Positions 60,862 to 64,000 of a stretch of DNA of 64,000 nt are shown piece by piece. Under the pieces are notes generated by a model. That model made no database searches and was not told the DNA's origin. It saw only the letters and a list, made by a program, of their open reading frames with translations. The DNA is taken from positions 186,868 through 250,867 of the forward strand of contig CAJNOI010000040.1 of assembly GCA_905250115.1 (NCBI GenBank), read 5' to 3'. The position numbers and the translations under genes are program-made. Source of the stretch: Adineta steineri (taxonomy: Eukaryota > Rotifera > Eurotatoria > Adinetida > Adinetidae). Within the stretch, counting starts at the first letter, position 1, and each line of letters begins with the position of its first letter.

Positions 60862-61239
60862 TTAGTTAGATGAATGTGTTTGTTCAAAATCTTTCCAAAA
60901 TGTTTCTATTTCTTCATCACATAAAACTCGAAGATTTTCATCAACCATTGTAATACAAGATATTTTTGATTCACATGAATCAACCATCGAAGGATGTTTA
61001 ACTAATTCTTGTTCTCGTTCCCATGCTTCTTGCCAATATGTTAATTGTACATTTTCTTTAATATTTTTCCAATTTATTTTCTTATAATCATTCATAGGTG
61101 ATTTTAATTCTAAATCATCTTCCATCCATTTAAGAATTTTAATACGTTTTTCATGTAATTCATCAGAATATTTTTGTAATTCAATTAAATCAGCTTTATT
61201 AAATAATTGTTTCGGTAATTTATGGGTTGCACAACCCAT
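60862..61239 (-). CDS. Small protein with N-terminal MGC lipidation motif, unknown function
   Basis: Single-exon gene of 125 residues. MGCATHKLPKQLFNKADLIE has Gly at position 2 and Cys at 3, the usual N-myristoylation plus palmitoylation arrangement, although the residues at 5-6 (TH) are not the ideal Ser/Lys. The rest is charged and helical: LQKYSDELHEKRIKILKWME, then INWKNIKENVQLTYWQEAWE and EEIETFWKDFEQTHSSN. Tryptophans are frequent (five). It was probably real and membrane-tethered, judging by the intact frame and host-like codon use. Divergent from intersectin with 362 bp between starts. I recognise no family. Confidence 0.65.
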   Translation of the reverse strand: MGCATHKLPKQLFNKADLIELQKYSDELHEKRIKILKWMEDDLELKSPMNDYKKINWKNIKENVQLTYWQEAWEREQELVKHPSMVDSCESKISCITMVDENLRVLCDEEIETFWKDFEQTHSSN

Positions 61240-61601
61240 GATCGAATAATTACATATTATATATTTAAAAAAAAATGATTAAAATAAGAATAACCCGCGT
61301 AATAGAACTGAACTTGCAAAATAAATCTATTGTTATTCAGTGACATCTGCGAGTATAATGCCATATTTGTTTCCAAAGAATGGTTTCCTCCGATGAATTA
61401 ATGGTTGATCCATTTATTCATTCTATGTTTTTTCCTAAATGATGAACGATTGTTATTGATTCTTCTCTTTCCGAGAAAATCAATTACTGAATTATATCAC
61501 TTTAAATATTTGTTTTTTTGTGTCTAGATTTTGACATAAAAATTTTCTATTAATTTTTATAGAAATTTAAATCGAGAATGAGATAACAGAAGAATATCTT
61601 T
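61240..61601. promoter_or_regulatory. Divergent region (MGC gene / intersectin)
   Basis: 362 bp between outward-facing start codons; likely carries both promoters. No TATA box seen. Confidence 0.4.
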
Positions 61602-64000
61602 ATGGCTAGTAAGAAAATAATAATAAAATAAACGGTTATATTAAAAATCATATTTTTAAGGTAACTGGAGAATTAGTCCTGATGAACGAGTAAGGTACGA
61701 AGCGTACTTTCAACAATGTGGACCAGTACAAGGTTATCTTACGGGTACGAATATTATAATGATAGTGTTTTTAATTAATTATTTATTTTGCTTTAAGGTG
61801 AACAAGCCAGAGAATTTTTTGTTAAATCAAATTTACCTGGAGATATTCTTCGAAAAATTTGGTAGAATCTAAATTTTTTCTTTATTACTATTTTAATGAT
61901 TAAATTTTTGTTATTTAGGGATTTGGCTGATGTAACAACTGATGGCCGTTTAGATAAACGAGAATTTGCTATTGCTTGTTGTTTAATATCATCTCAAGTA
62001 AATATTTTTCTTGAATTTCTTTCGAAATTTATTATAAAATTTCTGTCAATTAGGTTCAAAAGACAGCACCATTACCGCCAACTCTTCCATCGAGTCTTCT
62101 TTCTGATTTAGGTGCAGTACCAAATGGAGTACCACCGGCATCATTCAATCGTAAGTAATTTTATATTTATTTTGTACTGTCAGATATATAAAATCAAATC
62201 ATTACAGTAAGATCATTCATATAAGAGAAACATACATTTGTTCAAGTGGTAAGATTAAAATAAAAATATACTGTCACTCATTAATAAAAATAATGCTTCA
62301 TTAGAACTTCTTAATCATGTGTGATATTTATTTACTAACAAGAATAATAAATAAAATCTATTTTTTAGCAGCTAATCAACCTGTAATACCAGATCAACTT
62401 CCAGGGTAAATAAACAAAACTAAATTTAATATTATTTTTGCTTATTTACGTTTTTTTTAGTCATGTTGTAAAAGCAGCAGATCCAAATAATATTCCAATT
62501 GTACCATTAACACCAACAATTCGATCGAAATATATTCAACAATTTCATTCAATAGTTGATGTAACAAAAACCAATGGATTTATGACTGGATTACAAGCAA
62601 AAACTATTCTTCAACAAACTGGTCTATCAAATGTTCTTCTTCATCAAATATGGTACATATAATATATATTTCCAAAGATTTATTTTTCCTTCCTATAATA
62701 ACAGTTTATATTTACAATATAAGAAAACTTACTCAAGTGTAAATATTTAGTTTGTATAGAAAAAAAATTAAATATGCATGAATGATTTAATAAGTTGACA
62801 TTCTGTTCAGACATTTCTGACTTTTTTTTATGTGGTTGAAATTACAAATATTTTAGCATGAGATGCTAACATCTGCAGAATGACAAATTATATAATTAGC
62901 AAACTGAAAGTTATTAATTTAGAAATAATAATTTTAAATGGAGTTGATATATATCAGATTTCTTTAACAGATCTAAAGAATTAGATTGGTATCAGTTATT
63001 CTTTATTTTTCTACATTTATTACATGCAACGTATTCGCTCGATGATTCATATCTATTTGTTAATCCCTACGGTACTAGTATAGAATGCTATTTATAAACT
63101 GTAGTAAAAGCAACTAAATCTATGGGATCTATAGTTTATTTCTATAAAAAAAACTAAATAATATTTACTTTCATCTATTAAATAGGAATTTAGCCGATCA
63201 TGATAAAGATGGTCGTTTAACACCAGATGAATTTGTAGTTGCAATGCATTGTTGTGATATTGTACGTACTGGTCAAACATTACCATCTCGTTTACCTGAC
63301 GAATGGTTACCTACAAATCAAATGCAACGTGAACGAATAGATTCATCATCATCAGCAAAATCAAATGGTAATCAAACATATGCTGTTCTTAATCAACAAC
63401 TTAAAGAAACATTTAACTTGGCAAAACCAATTGAGAATAGTTCAGCTACTCCTGCAGCTGAACCTACAGAAGCTGAACGAAAACTTGCTGCAGTAACATA
63501 TGAAGAAAAACGTATAAAAAATTATGAAGTTAGTTTTGTATTTATTTTTGTTACAAATTTTTATTGTGCATATATTTTCTAATTAGGATGGAAATCGAGA
63601 ATTAGAACGACGTCGACAAGCATTACGCGAAATAGAAGAACGCGAACAAAAAGAACGTGAAGAACGAGGTATTTATATATAGATATAAATATATGGCTTT
63701 TTCTCTTCAGTTTGACTAACGAATTCATATAGCTGAATCGTTATAGTCATTTTTATTTCATGAATATCATAAGGTTAACTGTTCGAATCTCATTTAGAGC
63801 GTAAACGCGAACTTGAATTACAAAAACATAAAGAAGAACAAGAACGTAAAAAACAAATGGAAATTGAACGACAATTAGAAAAACAACGACAAATTGAACA
63901 ACAAAAAGAAGAAGAACGAAAAAAATTAATGGAACAACGTGAGGTAAATATAAAACTAGAAAAAAATATATATTCGCATGGATCAGGAGATCACGTCTTA
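61602..64000 (+). CDS. ITSN1: Intersectin-like endocytic scaffold, 5' half (3' end outside window)
   Basis: Scaffold of clathrin-mediated endocytosis. A tiny first exon (ATG GCT A, 61,602) splices to SNWRISPDERVRYEAYFQQC, starting the first EH domain (YLTGEQAREFFVKSNLPGDI, LRKIWDLADVTTDGRLDKRE; EF-hand DVTTDGRLDKRE). After a short Pro-rich linker the second EH domain reads RSKYIQQFHSIVDVTKTNGF, LTGLQ-like GLQAKTILQQTGLSNVLL, then HQIW | NLADHDKDGRLTPDEF. The two parts are split by a ~525-bp intron (~62,657-63,184), long for this window. The coiled coil starts at VTYEEKRIKNYEDGNRELER, then RRQALREIEEREQKEREER. The order EH-EH-coiled coil and the EEKRIKNYE...LERRRQAL phrase fit intersectin rather than EPS15. 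The SH3 domains would lie beyond 64,000. Confidence 0.88.

Overview
The window is AT-rich nuclear DNA from a small invertebrate. Coding exons are broken by many short introns (mostly 45-70 bp, GT-AG). The genes are animal ones: an innexin, CBL, intersectin, CBP/p300, RAB30, an ankyrin/SOCS-box protein. The innexin points to a protostome-type animal. Compact genes, tiny introns and many decayed gene copies fit a rotifer, probably a bdelloid; this is inference, because no ribosomal or mitochondrial marker is present.

Left arm (1-31.7 kb) is gene-dense. In order: SGT1/SUGT1 (-, 3' end off window), CNOT7-type deadenylase (-), a one-domain Kunitz inhibitor (-), ribonucleotide reductase small subunit (-), CBL (-), a ZDHHC3/7-type palmitoyltransferase (-) divergent from an SLC25A15-type ornithine carrier (+), WDR24 of GATOR2 (+), RAB30 (+), AATF (-) with a secreted-protein gene nested antisense in one intron, then a CBP/p300 acetyltransferase (-). 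Two short GC-rich inverted-repeat elements carrying GGGTCCGGGTTCGGGT-like motifs sit in a CBL intron and in the RAB30-AATF gap.

The middle (31.7-47 kb) has few intact genes. It holds unrecognised decayed coding remnants (33.1-35.6 kb), a tandem array of roughly sixty diverged ~93-bp units (36.6-42.3 kb), a short signal-peptide gene whose 3' half is built from the first units of that array, a ~78-bp tandem repeat just upstream of it, a broken Ly6/uPAR-like gene and a broken SLC41-type magnesium-transporter gene. The array and its signal-peptide leader are the most unusual structure here. A TATA box lies before the leader, and a possible terminal exon with an AATAAA signal lies beyond the far end of the array, so the whole array may be one transcription unit.

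Right arm (47-64 kb) is gene-dense again: a secreted CAP protein (-), an SLC13 anion/sodium symporter (+), an unrecognised acidic/basic nuclear-type protein (-) divergent from NOP2 (+), which shows an apparent 2-nt deletion in its SAM-binding motif, an innexin (+), an ankyrin/SOCS-box protein (+), a decayed beta-helix gene (+), a short MGC-starting protein (-) and the 5' half of intersectin (+).

Most intact genes are housekeeping or signalling genes without operon-like links. Several pairs share short divergent upstream regions (14.80-14.98, 52.70-52.95 and 61.24-61.60 kb). I saw no rRNA, tRNA, CRISPR array, reverse transcriptase or capsid gene. Exon edges were read by eye, so they are approximate unless given to the base.
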